Source: Candidatus Nitrosocaldaceae archaeon
GTDB taxonomy: Archaea > Thermoproteota > Nitrososphaeria > Nitrososphaerales > Nitrosocaldaceae
Direction: 5' to 3'
DNA length: 64,000 nt
NCBI GenBank assembly: GCA_026002835.1
Contig: BPGC01000005.1
Span: forward strand, 1 to 64,000
The translations under genes and the position numbers were made by a program. A model generated the notes under the pieces. That model was not told the DNA's origin and did not search any database. It saw only the letters and a list, made by a program, of their open reading frames with translations. Position 1 is the stretch's first letter. Every line of letters begins with the position of its first letter. Positions 1 to 7,547 of this stretch are shown here, piece by piece.

Positions 1-17
1 TTTTTATTTTATAATAT

Positions 18-41
18 GGTAATACCTAAACATTTAGAGCT
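18..41 (+). repeat. Candidate left terminal inverted repeat of the IS1595-like element
   Basis: Reading inward from 18 this begins GGTAATAC. It matches the inward reading of 10222-10199 at 18 of 24 positions, including the first eight and a final AGCT. Confidence 0.55.
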
Positions 42-181
42 ATTTTTACTAGCATATCTGTAAGCTTCTGGAATATGCATTCTTTTATTAAATCTACACT
101 ATATCTCTTTTAGATATACAAAAAATACTGTTTTGGAACTCCTCTATAATGATATAACCATACCTTAGCATAACTCCAGAA
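25..181 (-). pseudogene. C-terminal remnant of the IS1595-family transposase
   Basis: Read from about 181 downwards, the minus strand encodes FWSYAKVWLYHYRGVPKQYF and then, after a frame change and an in-frame stop, sequence like YLKEI and CRFNKRMHIPEAYRYA. This is the typical C-terminal end of ISXO2-like transposases. It is the missing half of the transposase at 9477-10159, 9.3 kb away, and was separated from it by integration of the provirus-like element at the TTCTGGA core. The residual frame changes show it is not expressed as a functional protein. Confidence 0.75.
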
Positions 182-189
182 CATTAAAC
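175..189 (+). other. Left attachment site (att) of the integrated element
   Basis: The core TCCAGAA (175-181) runs into element DNA; the arm GAACATTAAAC is 179-189. It pairs with GTTTTATGTTC at 9468-9478 once the ends are joined, giving a near-perfect inverted repeat around CA. On the host side the sequence belongs to the transposase codons for Trp-Ser-Tyr-Ala-Lys. Confidence 0.75.
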
Positions 190-226
190 ATTGTGATATT
201 GTAAACTAGACTAGGGTTCAAATATA

Positions 227-481
227 TCACGTTTTAGCAAAAGTATTATTCTCTAAAATTTTTGATAGATTAATAGGGTAAGGGCAATCTAAGGGCAAGG
301 GTAAGATATGTAATCTTATAGCACAATTAATACAATAATACTTATACCTATACTTACCAGATTTGCTAACTAGATAAGCATGTCTTAAAAGATTAGTATT
401 GCAATTGTTACAATAAGGGTTCTTTACTAACTTGTATCTAATATATCTTAACTCTATTATCTTAGCACCCATTATTAGCAC
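227..481 (-). CDS. Small zinc-finger protein of the provirus
   Basis: 84 aa, no recognised family. Two CxxC-type knuckles (CNNC near residue 24 and CINC near residue 50), each with neighbouring basic residues, suggest a zinc-binding fold and probably nucleic-acid binding. The first Met overlaps the end of the upstream gene by 20 bases; Met4 (472) is an equally good start. It is the last gene of a minus-strand early operon (1579 to 227), about 50 bases inside the left att site. A regulatory role in the element is inferred only from position and composition. Confidence 0.6.
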   Translation of the reverse strand: MLIMGAKIIELRYIRYKLVKNPYCNNCNTNLLRHAYLVSKSGKYRYKYYCINCAIRLHILPLPLDCPYPINLSKILENNTFAKT

Positions 482-740
482 CTTTATCTAGCAATGCTAA
501 AAGATCGGTAATGTAATGTTGCAATTTGATAACATTCTCTTTTGCTAATTCTATCTCATTCCATGTTATCTCTTTCTCTATATGATCTAATAGTATTTTA
601 CTTGCTAATATTGTAGCAAATGTATCTGCTAATAACTCTCTATTGAGTTCTTTATTAGATATTTTAGCAGCTAATTCTTGTGCTAAGCCTATTCTAATTT
701 CATCTATATACTTTGTAATATCTTTATCCTTCATAATCAT
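462..740 (-). CDS. Hypothetical helical protein of the provirus
   Basis: 92 aa, acidic and predicted all-helical from its composition, with many Leu, Ala, Glu and Ile residues in heptad-like spacing. No signal peptide, membrane segment or known motif is visible. It overlaps the next gene (724-1068) by 17 bases and the downstream zinc-finger gene by 20, so it is translated from the same early transcript. No function is assigned. Confidence 0.6.
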   Translation of the reverse strand: MIMKDKDITKYIDEIRIGLAQELAAKISNKELNRELLADTFATILASKILLDHIEKEITWNEIELAKENVIKLQHYITDLLALLDKGANNGC

Positions 741-1068
741 CTACCTTTAAAACTACTTCTGAATGGTTAGTTTTCTCAAAATGGGCATTGAATTCTATTC
801 TAGCAGCCTCATAATCTTTTACTATCTTCTTAAATTTGCATCTACTACATTCTACTCTATACCTATCTTTACTAACTATCGCTTCAATAGTTTGATAATC
901 ATATTCTTGGCATAAGCATTTACATTCCTTATTCCTAGTCTTTGTGCCAAAAGGAGTTTGATATCTTACTGATACTATCTGCTTACATTTATCATGCTTA
1001 CCTATTTTACAATTTAAACAAATGTAATCTTTATCTATATTTCTAGCTACTCTAAACCTTGGCATCAT
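724..1068 (-). CDS. Multi-cysteine zinc-finger protein of the provirus
   Basis: 114 aa. It contains a CLNCKIGKHDKC segment near residue 18, a CKCLC segment near residue 50, and a C-terminal finger with CSRC followed by HFEKTNH, which reads as a C2H2-type module (two Cys, two His). Small C2H2 proteins are common regulators in archaeal viruses and plasmids. It overlaps both neighbours by 17 bases and sits in the early operon downstream of the integrase. DNA binding is inferred from the zinc-finger pattern; the target is unknown. Confidence 0.65.
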   Translation of the reverse strand: MMPRFRVARNIDKDYICLNCKIGKHDKCKQIVSVRYQTPFGTKTRNKECKCLCQEYDYQTIEAIVSKDRYRVECSRCKFKKIVKDYEAARIEFNAHFEKTNHSEVVLKVDDYEG

Positions 1069-1579
1069 TTAACACCTTTTTCATTGCTTGTTTAGTTTCG
1101 TCAGGATGCTTATCCCAGCAATGCTTTCTAGCATCGCTCCATTCTACTAGCCAAGTTCCACATAGATAGCATTTACAATCATATCTATCAATTAGATAAG
1201 AATAGACTTCATCCCATTCTGCATCTGTTAATTTCCTATACTTGTTAGATTCTACTCTATTCTCAATTGTTATAGGTTTAGCTTTAAGTTTAATTACTCT
1301 CTCGCAATTATTACAATATTGTTTTAATGTCTTAATATCAATATTTGGAAGATTAGTCCTAACTGGACATGAGTAATCTTTCTCCCATAAACCTTTATCA
1401 TTCTTATACGGTTTATAATAACCATAAACACACTTGTTATTATTAGTATCTATATCATCTTTATTCAGTTTCTCTCTTAATTCATCAATACTATATACAT
1501 CAAAATGCTTACATAACTTGATAAAATCTTCTTTAGATAAATAAAAGATCCCTTTATTTGGATAATTATATCCATTCAT
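1052..1579 (-). CDS. C2H2 zinc-finger protein of the provirus
   Basis: 175 aa. The C-terminal region carries a clear finger (CKCYLCGTW followed by HCWDKH), and a second Cys set (CPVRTN followed by CNNC) lies in the middle, so two metal sites are likely. The N-terminal 60 residues are charged and helical. The start overlaps the integrase stop by 4 bases (ATGA type), which indicates translational coupling with the integrase. A possible role is a regulator or recombination accessory factor; this is inference from position. Confidence 0.65.
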   Translation of the reverse strand: MNGYNYPNKGIFYLSKEDFIKLCKHFDVYSIDELREKLNKDDIDTNNNKCVYGYYKPYKNDKGLWEKDYSCPVRTNLPNIDIKTLKQYCNNCERVIKLKAKPITIENRVESNKYRKLTDAEWDEVYSYLIDRYDCKCYLCGTWLVEWSDARKHCWDKHPDETKQAMKKVLNDAKV

Positions 1580-2877
1580 GAGAATAACACCTTTTCTACA
1601 GTTTTATCAAAATGCTCTTTACTCATCTTACCATACCATTGTCTGAGAGTATTGATATCTTCCCATCCCATCTCTGCTACAAAATCATAATCATAGTTAG
1701 TTGCTTGTAGCCAATGTTGAACACCTATATGCCTAAATGCATAATTAGTATCTTCATAAAATGCTCTTTCTCTACATCCTATCTTCTTAAATATCTCTTT
1801 GAATATATTACCGTCTTTTACTCTAAGATATTTTACTAATCTATCATAGGTTTCGAATTCAAAATTTTTATTATCATCATAGAATAGATATCTATAACCT
1901 TTAGATCTTCTGTCATTAACATAATCCTCTAACTCTCTAACTACTTCATCATCATAAATTCTCTTTTGATACCATCGTTGAGTTTTAAACTCAAATACTT
2001 TTAATCTACATGCTCTTTCTATCTTCTCTTTAATCCCATATCTATCTTTTAATAATTCTATAATCTGGTTATCTGTTATCTTTCTACCATTTGGTAATTC
2101 TATATAAGTAACTTTCCTATCATAAAACTCAATATTATCTAGTTCAATTGTATAAATAGTTGAGGGTCTTGCAAAAGTCCAAAACTTTACCCAAAACTTT
2201 AACCTAACTATCTTAGGCTCATTCTTAAGTATTTGTTTGGCTCTTTCATACTGCTCTTTAGTAAAAGATACATCTGCATAATTACCTATGCTATCTTTTG
2301 CTCCAGTAATTCCTAACTCTAAAGCTTCATCTTTGCCTAATGGTAAGCCTAAACCAAATTTAATAAAACGTCTGATACATGACCTTATATACGATGGTAA
2401 TTTAACTTTGTTAAAATGTCTAAGTAAAATATCTACTACTTGTTCTGTGGTCTCTGGGTGCATCCATCTATCTGGGTTAATCTTGAATTCGCTAGTTATT
2501 TCTCCTAAACATAATCTTCTAAATGTAGAAATTGCTCTCATCTCATGCTTAACTTTATTGGCATGCTTTAACCATCTCTGTATAGTTTCGCAGTTATAAA
2601 ACTCATCTTCTGAAGTTATTATTAGTGCTGCTTTTCTAGCATCATAATTCTGATTAACAAGTTTATACTTGTTAGTCCCTTCTATCTTCTCAACTTTACC
2701 ATCTTTAACCAAAGGATATAGATATCGCCTAGATAAATGCTCTCTAGTTAAGCCTAATGCTTGTGCTAACTCTGTAGGAGTTAAAGGTTTATCTTTTAAT
2801 AATTTTAGAATTGTATCTATTCTATCTTTATGATCTACTCTTTTACCATTTAAACGCATATAACTACTCTTCATCAT
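1576..2877 (-). CDS. Tyrosine recombinase (integrase) with N-terminal winged helix
   Basis: 433 aa. Residues 17-70 form a helix-turn-helix (TPTELAQALGLTREHLS), an unusual addition to an integrase. The catalytic domain follows: Arg237 in FARPSTIYTIEL, Arg382 in YAFRHIGVQHW, Trp405 in MGWED at the usual His/Trp position, and nucleophile Tyr415 in LRQWYGKM. All needed residues are present, so the enzyme should be active. It would recombine the TCCAGAA cores at 175 and 9477. The gene is not split by the att site, unlike SSV-type integrases. Two Met codons are adjacent at the start; the upstream RHH gene overlaps it by 14 bases. Confidence 0.88.
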   Translation of the reverse strand: MMKSSYMRLNGKRVDHKDRIDTILKLLKDKPLTPTELAQALGLTREHLSRRYLYPLVKDGKVEKIEGTNKYKLVNQNYDARKAALIITSEDEFYNCETIQRWLKHANKVKHEMRAISTFRRLCLGEITSEFKINPDRWMHPETTEQVVDILLRHFNKVKLPSYIRSCIRRFIKFGLGLPLGKDEALELGITGAKDSIGNYADVSFTKEQYERAKQILKNEPKIVRLKFWVKFWTFARPSTIYTIELDNIEFYDRKVTYIELPNGRKITDNQIIELLKDRYGIKEKIERACRLKVFEFKTQRWYQKRIYDDEVVRELEDYVNDRRSKGYRYLFYDDNKNFEFETYDRLVKYLRVKDGNIFKEIFKKIGCRERAFYEDTNYAFRHIGVQHWLQATNYDYDFVAEMGWEDINTLRQWYGKMSKEHFDKTVEKVLFS

Positions 2878-3025
2878 CTTGGATTACACCTCTAGTTTCC
2901 ACTTGTTCTAGTAGATACTCTAATAATGAAGGGATAGACGATTTGCCTAACTCCTTCCTTTTACTATCTAATCTAATCCAAAATTCTCTATTCACCGTTA
3001 TTGACTTTTGATTTGGTTTAGGCAT
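2864..3025 (-). CDS. Ribbon-helix-helix DNA-binding protein
   Basis: 53 aa. The pattern is a short beta strand (KSITVNREFW) followed by two helices (IRLDSKRKELG and SIPSLLEYLLEQV), the classic MetJ/Arc layout. It is the first gene of the early operon and its start lies next to an array of TAACNGTTA palindromes, so it is the best candidate for the repressor binding them. The stop lies inside the integrase N-terminus (14-base overlap). Acidic C-terminal tail. Assignment to the fold is by pattern; operator binding is inference. Confidence 0.75.
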   Translation of the reverse strand: MPKPNQKSITVNREFWIRLDSKRKELGKSSIPSLLEYLLEQVETRGVIQDDEE

Positions 3026-3132
3026 TAACTGTCCTCACCCATATATAGTAACAGTTAATTGCTATATAAAGATAACTGTCCGTATTATGTCTATGTAACA
3101 GTTACATTTAAGTAATTGCATAGTAACAGTTA
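3026..3132. promoter_or_regulatory. Operator array in the divergent early promoter
   Basis: Five copies of a 9-bp palindrome lie between divergent genes: TAACAGTTA at 3049-3057, 3096-3104 and 3124-3132, and TAACTGTCC (one arm altered) at 3026-3034 and 3073-3081. Start-to-start spacing is 23, 24, 23 and 28 bases, close to two helical turns. TATA-like sequences (TATATAAA at 3064-3070, and ATATATAG read on the minus strand at 3041-3048) sit between the copies. The layout fits cooperative binding of a small dimeric repressor. Confidence 0.8.
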
Positions 3133-3136
3133 CTAT

Positions 3137-3523
3137 ATGGTAAAAGCAGGTCAAGCAGCTTTAACTATGCGTAAGGATACTTATGAGAGGTTTATAGAGG
3201 CTAGAGATAGAGTTCGTAAATTAAATCCAAAAATAACTACTGATATATTTGTAAGTATGTTATTAGATACTTTTGAGGAAGCAAAGAGAGTATTGCCTCC
3301 TATACAATTAATAGGATTTGAAGCAAATGAGATTCATCTATATGATAGGTTAAAAGAGAAGTTGATAGTAGTTAGAATAAAAGACTCTGAATTAATATGC
3401 GAGTTTTGCGAATCAAAAGAATGCTTGCATATAGGTTATGCTTATAGTTTAGATGAAGTTAGAGGATTGATAATTAGTGGTATTATTAAGAAATCTGATA
3501 TAATAAAAAAATCGTTTGGTTGA
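3137..3523 (+). CDS. Ribbon-helix-helix-like protein with C-terminal Cys/His site
   Basis: 128 aa from ATG 3137; a TTG at 3116 would add seven residues but lies within the operator array, so ATG is preferred. The N-terminal 50 residues (AALTMRKDTYERFIEARD, then KITTDIFVSMLL) resemble a ribbon-helix-helix unit; the C-terminal half has CEFC followed by CLHIGYAY, a likely metal site of SWIM-like appearance. It is the only plus-strand gene of the element and is divergent from the integrase operon, a position typical for a regulator. Convergent with the next gene. Confidence 0.6.
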   Translation: MVKAGQAALTMRKDTYERFIEARDRVRKLNPKITTDIFVSMLLDTFEEAKRVLPPIQLIGFEANEIHLYDRLKEKLIVVRIKDSELICEFCESKECLHIGYAYSLDEVRGLIISGIIKKSDIIKKSFG

Positions 3524-4996
3524 TTATGGTGTATAACTACAGTTATAGCCATATACATAGCAGTCATATACTCTTAATGCTTGTGCTATAGTTATTGAGG
3601 TCTCTGTATTTGTTGGTTTTATATCAGCATGTTCATCTGGTTGATTGAACATATCTGCTATTTGTTGCAAAATGGATTTCTTTGCTACATAATTATATCC
3701 ATTCCATGCTGTATAGAATCCACCTTTATATTGTGGTCTGTATAATGTTGAGGTTGAACCATCTTCATTCTCTCTGTATACATAACCATTCTTTACTTGT
3801 GGATTAAGCAATGCATTAGCAGCTTTATCTGCATAAGTCTTACTTGTATTATCTCCATAACCATAGCCTAGGATTGTCTCTAATACTAAGAAAGCTGCTG
3901 TTCTTACACCACTTGCATGAGTTGATGAATATGGAGATCTTACTCCATAATCTGCTATCCATTTACTTTCTACCATCCTAGCTATATCCCTTGCACTTCT
4001 CCAGTAACTACCATCCCATCTATCTTGGTCTGGGTTTACTCCTTTGTTAAGCAAGTGTATAGCCCATAATGTAGGAACTAGCCAGTCTTGTTCCCTTGAT
4101 ATAACTATGTAATTATCAACTCCTATTGTGCATACTTTGCTATGATATTGATATGATAATGCATACATAGGTGGTTCGTCATAGCAGTCTCTATATACTC
4201 CACTACTACCACTTTCATATAGATAGTTTTGAGCAAAGTTACTGCCTTCTCCAAACATAGGAGCATAGATATCTTTCTTTAATGTATAGCCTCTATAACT
4301 TAACCAGTTTGCTATCTCATTAGCCTTTGATGAATCTCCATTTGCTAGATACCATAAATAACCTAGTTGAGCTCCATGTCTCTCTATATATCTATGAGCT
4401 CTAAAGTCATCATGTGGTTGACTATAATTGTATATGTATATAGTCCATGAATTCCCTACAGTGCTACTGCTAGCCCTTCCTACATATCTATCTCCAAAGT
4501 ATATATCGGCATAGCTAACATAAGGATGATTACTCCATGCTAGATGTGTTACTGTTATCTTTGTATAACTATTGCCATAGTAAATCTGTATCTTTAATGT
4601 TGGTATATTATGGCTTAACATACCATATTCTCCAGTTCTAAATCTTAGTTTGTATTCTACATTTCTGCTTCCACTTTCAACTACATCATAAACTTCTGTA
4701 GATCTCCATGAAGTATATTCAGCATAGGTATCTTCTCCTACTCTTATCCTTTTACCAGTATTATATTCTACCATGAATGGAAATGATGGATATTCTGCTA
4801 ATACAGCTCTATAACTACTGCCAGTCTCATCATAGCCATCTTTGTATAGGCTATTAATCAATGGCTTTACTAGATTTATTGTATTCTGTATATCTGTATG
4901 GCTTGGTTTTGTAGCAAATGCTTGTAATGGCATTGTTGCTATTATTATACCCATGAATAACACTGCTAATCCTATCTTTGAGTTCTTGCTCAGCAT
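3524..4996 (-). CDS. Secreted provirus protein with alpha-toroid glycosidase-like region
   Basis: 490 aa. Signal peptide to about residue 29 (hydrophobic stretch then QAFA), so it is exported. No C-terminal membrane anchor. The region to about residue 210 is rich in Tyr, Ser and beta-prone residues; the rest is helical and ends with GGFYTAWNGYN and, further on, PTNTETSITIAQAL. The last motif matches TNTETTALIIMAY in the neighbouring 434-aa protein. Proteins with GG-[IF]-YT plus TNTETT motifs usually have an (alpha/alpha) toroid fold related to glycosidases. A receptor-binding or glycan-degrading virion or egress protein is proposed; enzymatic activity is not shown. Confidence 0.65.
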   Translation of the reverse strand: MLSKNSKIGLAVLFMGIIIATMPLQAFATKPSHTDIQNTINLVKPLINSLYKDGYDETGSSYRAVLAEYPSFPFMVEYNTGKRIRVGEDTYAEYTSWRSTEVYDVVESGSRNVEYKLRFRTGEYGMLSHNIPTLKIQIYYGNSYTKITVTHLAWSNHPYVSYADIYFGDRYVGRASSSTVGNSWTIYIYNYSQPHDDFRAHRYIERHGAQLGYLWYLANGDSSKANEIANWLSYRGYTLKKDIYAPMFGEGSNFAQNYLYESGSSGVYRDCYDEPPMYALSYQYHSKVCTIGVDNYIVISREQDWLVPTLWAIHLLNKGVNPDQDRWDGSYWRSARDIARMVESKWIADYGVRSPYSSTHASGVRTAAFLVLETILGYGYGDNTSKTYADKAANALLNPQVKNGYVYRENEDGSTSTLYRPQYKGGFYTAWNGYNYVAKKSILQQIADMFNQPDEHADIKPTNTETSITIAQALRVYDCYVYGYNCSYTP

Positions 4997-5077
4997 TGAT
5001 TCTATTATACATAATTTGCATTCCTTGTTTGATATTAAATTATTTTAACTAGAAATCAGCACTATTTTATCAAATAA

Positions 5078-5098
5078 TTATCACATAGTTTGTGATAA
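5078..5098. promoter_or_regulatory. Inverted repeat upstream of the secreted 490-aa protein
   Basis: TTATCACA and TGTGATAA are separated by TAGTT. Related boxes (TATCACG and CGTGATA) recur at both ends of the element (193, 225, 9342, 9425, 9437, 9450). It lies 82 bases upstream of the start at 4996 and beyond the stop of the gene at 5131, so it could be an operator or a hairpin. Confidence 0.5.
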
Positions 5099-5130
5099 AT
5101 TAAGTTTAATGAATATGTTAAGAATTACTG

Positions 5131-6435
5131 CTAACTAGTTATCTTCCTTATAAAGAATGCGGTAATAGCAGATAATATAGTTCCTAATACTAAGATCTTT
5201 ACTGTATTATCATCTTCATTATCTTCAATTACTTTAGGTTCACTATTATAAGCCATTATTATTAATGCTGTAGTCTCTGTATTAGTTAAGCCTACTGGCT
5301 TTAGATCTGCAGTATAATGGGTATATATGCCACCAGTCTTACTATTTTGTAAATAAGGAATAATCTTTAATGCTTCAGTAGCATTTCCATATCCAGTTAG
5401 ATCGCTTGCTAACTTCCATAATGCTAGTTTATAAGTTGTATAGTAACCATCTGTATAATAGGCTTTATCTTTAAACCCTATACCATCAAACATATTATTT
5501 CCTTGAGTATAGCATTTTAATGCTAGATCGTATTTTTGGGCTTTATAATAGTATATTGCTTTATAGAATGCTATATCAGCATAATACTTACATTCTAATT
5601 CTATACCATCACTATCTGAATACCATACATTGTCTATAACTTGTTTGTTAGTTACTGCATTAAAGTATGCTATTTGGTCTAATAATGCACCTATTGGATG
5701 TCTATAGTCTAAATCGTATTGCTCGTTATAATATCTAATAGTATTCGTTATATTGCTAGCAATCTGATAATCATAATCTCTTAATACATTACTTGCTAAC
5801 AAGTTATCAGTCCATAACCAGTATTTATCTATAGTTTCACTCTCTTTTATTAAGCCTAATGTAGTATTATAATTACTAATAATATATTGGTATGCTAATG
5901 CTTCATTAAACTCTACTTTTTGAGATTTATAGCCTATCTCTAATAATCCTAGTTCTCTATTAGGAACTGCGAACCATTGAGTTCCGTTATGATACATTAG
6001 ATAAGCATTATTTATAACATCGTTAGTTTCATAAGTTACTACTTTATTGCTATTAGTTCCTTGTGTGTATTTTATTCCTATCATATCATTTGCTTGTATG
6101 GTATAATTGTTAAAATAGAATTCATATCTTTGTGAATACCAGTCAAATGTGCTAGCCTCTAATCTTCCAATTTCATGTTTAAGATTTAATGCTGAATCAA
6201 ACACACCTATTAAAACATCTCCTACTGGAGAACCATCTTTCTCTAAATAAATACTAAGATAATTTATGGTCTTACCTACTAATTCACTATCTGGTTCTAC
6301 AAATTCTACAAATGCTATTCTATCATCTCTTAAATAGAGTCTTATAGACAAATTATCGCTTGTATCATAATAAAGAATAGCATAAGCATTCGAGATTAAC
6401 AATAATGGTATTATTAAGACTAACAGTTTAAGCAT
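5131..6435 (-). CDS. Membrane-anchored provirus surface protein, beta domain plus alpha-toroid
   Basis: 434 aa. Signal peptide (1-18), a beta-rich domain to about 170 that resembles a carbohydrate-binding sandwich, then a helical region beginning YWLWTDNLLASNVL and containing the hallmark segments YTDGYYTTYKLALW, GGIYTHY and TNTETTALIIMAY, typical of archaeal (alpha/alpha)-toroid proteins related to glycosidases. A C-terminal membrane helix (about 413-428) ends in a short basic tail. This type I membrane topology fits a virion spike. An operator (6449-6457) lies 14 bases before the start. Confidence 0.65.
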   Translation of the reverse strand: MLKLLVLIIPLLLISNAYAILYYDTSDNLSIRLYLRDDRIAFVEFVEPDSELVGKTINYLSIYLEKDGSPVGDVLIGVFDSALNLKHEIGRLEASTFDWYSQRYEFYFNNYTIQANDMIGIKYTQGTNSNKVVTYETNDVINNAYLMYHNGTQWFAVPNRELGLLEIGYKSQKVEFNEALAYQYIISNYNTTLGLIKESETIDKYWLWTDNLLASNVLRDYDYQIASNITNTIRYYNEQYDLDYRHPIGALLDQIAYFNAVTNKQVIDNVWYSDSDGIELECKYYADIAFYKAIYYYKAQKYDLALKCYTQGNNMFDGIGFKDKAYYTDGYYTTYKLALWKLASDLTGYGNATEALKIIPYLQNSKTGGIYTHYTADLKPVGLTNTETTALIIMAYNSEPKVIEDNEDDNTVKILVLGTILSAITAFFIRKITS

Positions 6436-6448
6436 ATATTATAATTGG

Positions 6449-6457
6449 TAACTGTTA
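6449..6457. promoter_or_regulatory. Operator TAACTGTTA before the 434-aa spike-like gene
   Basis: A perfect TAACNGTTA palindrome lies just downstream of a TATA-like TTTTATTTAA (read on the minus strand) and 14 bases before the start codon. Bound protein would cover the transcription start. Confidence 0.7.
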
Positions 6458-6474
6458 AATAAAAATATGTGGTA

Positions 6475-7146
6475 TTAAATTCTATTTCTTAGCTTTGTAA
6501 CTAGTCCTAATACTATCCCTAGACTTACCATTGCTACTATTAATGGCATTATAGAGTTCATGCTAGTATTAACACTAACTGCTGGATTTAATCCGCCAAT
6601 ATATACAGTATAATAACCATCTCCTGCTACTTGCACATCATTACCATATGCACTTATTGCAACTATCTTAAAATCTGTAGGTAATACAAAGTCTTCAACT
6701 ACTAATGTTCCATCAGCTAGACTCACGCTTAATGAAGTGCCACTATTAGTTATCGTTATCTCTCTGGGTATCTCTTGTAATTCAGTTCCATCAATGCCTC
6801 CTATCTTAGTAGTGCTACCAGTTGCTTTATCAGTCCAATTGATATCTATCGCTTTTGTATTATATACTATGATCTCTAATGCATTCATTGATCCAGTAGT
6901 AGCATCTTGTAGTTTGATTATAGCTCCTTTTGTTCCAGTAGTATTATATGTTAATCTATTATTTAGGAATACTTCAAATGGTGCCTTTTGAGGATTATCC
7001 AATTCATATACTGTAGCAGTTGTGCTATTGAATACATCCCATGTTATAGATCTCTGAAAGTTAATAGGTGCTGGCAGAGCGTAGACTAATGGTATTGATA
7101 TCACTAGTAACATTATAGATACAGCTACTACAGCACTTACCTTCAT
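6475..7146 (-). CDS. Provirus membrane protein with signal peptide and C-terminal anchor
   Basis: 223 aa. Signal peptide ending near residue 23, a beta-rich extracellular part (about 24-195) with many Thr, Ser and Val residues, and a C-terminal membrane helix (about 198-217) followed by KLRNRI. This architecture, a single anchor with a basic cytoplasmic tail, is shared with the 74-aa and 434-aa proteins beside it. It lies 10 bases downstream of the 74-aa coat-like gene and is likely co-transcribed. A minor structural protein is proposed; no family is recognised. Confidence 0.65.
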   Translation of the reverse strand: MKVSAVVAVSIMLLVISIPLVYALPAPINFQRSITWDVFNSTTATVYELDNPQKAPFEVFLNNRLTYNTTGTKGAIIKLQDATTGSMNALEIIVYNTKAIDINWTDKATGSTTKIGGIDGTELQEIPREITITNSGTSLSVSLADGTLVVEDFVLPTDFKIVAISAYGNDVQVAGDGYYTVYIGGLNPAVSVNTSMNSIMPLIVAMVSLGIVLGLVTKLRNRI

Positions 7147-7156
7147 TTTATCACCT

Positions 7157-7381
7157 CTATTTTAGTCTGCCTAACAGCTTATCTAGCAATGCTATAACTA
7201 TGAACGCTGGTATTACTGCTATAATTACACTCACTATAGGTGTCATATCAAAGTTTGTGCTAGAGGTTTGAGCAAATGCCAAATTGCTTCCTAATCCAAA
7301 TATACCTAGAATGCTTGCTATGCTAAGTATTGCAAATCTCTTTATCTTCCATCTTATTCCTCTCTTTTTATTATCTTCCAT
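7157..7381 (-). CDS. Small coat-like membrane protein (candidate major coat protein)
   Basis: 74 aa. Basic N-terminus (KKRGIRWKIKR), hydrophobic signal segment, probable cleavage after AFA (residue 37), leaving a mature peptide of about 37 residues with one membrane helix (48-66) and a basic end (DKLLGRLK). This is the layout of filamentous-phage pVIII coat proteins. Two-helix coat proteins of spindle-shaped archaeal viruses are an alternative if the first segment is retained. It is the first gene after an operator-controlled promoter, and a P-loop ATPase gene lies upstream. The assignment rests on architecture, not on sequence similarity. Confidence 0.6.
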   Translation of the reverse strand: MEDNKKRGIRWKIKRFAILSIASILGIFGLGSNLAFAQTSSTNFDMTPIVSVIIAVIPAFIVIALLDKLLGRLK

Positions 7382-7399
7382 CTCATAATTATTAAAGAG

Positions 7400-7408
7400 T
7401 AACAGTTA
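7400..7408. promoter_or_regulatory. Operator TAACAGTTA before the coat-like gene
   Basis: A perfect copy of the element-wide palindrome lies 19 bases upstream of the start at 7381, directly after an AT-rich TATA-like stretch (TATATTTAAATT on the minus strand). The bases between operator and start (CTCTTTAATAATT) nearly repeat those at 9196-9208. Confidence 0.7.
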
Positions 7409-7547
7409 AATTTAAATATACTTTATAAAAGTTGAGTCGAAATATTAATGATAAATTATTTTCCTACTTTCTTACCTTGACTGCAATTATACTTGGTCTA
7501 AATGTTAATAGAGTTTATCAGGCTTATGCGTCATATACTATTCTAAA

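Noticed and set aside
2288..3011. Plus-strand open frames opposite the integrase
   Set aside because: They lack known motifs and mirror the codon pattern of the real minus-strand gene.
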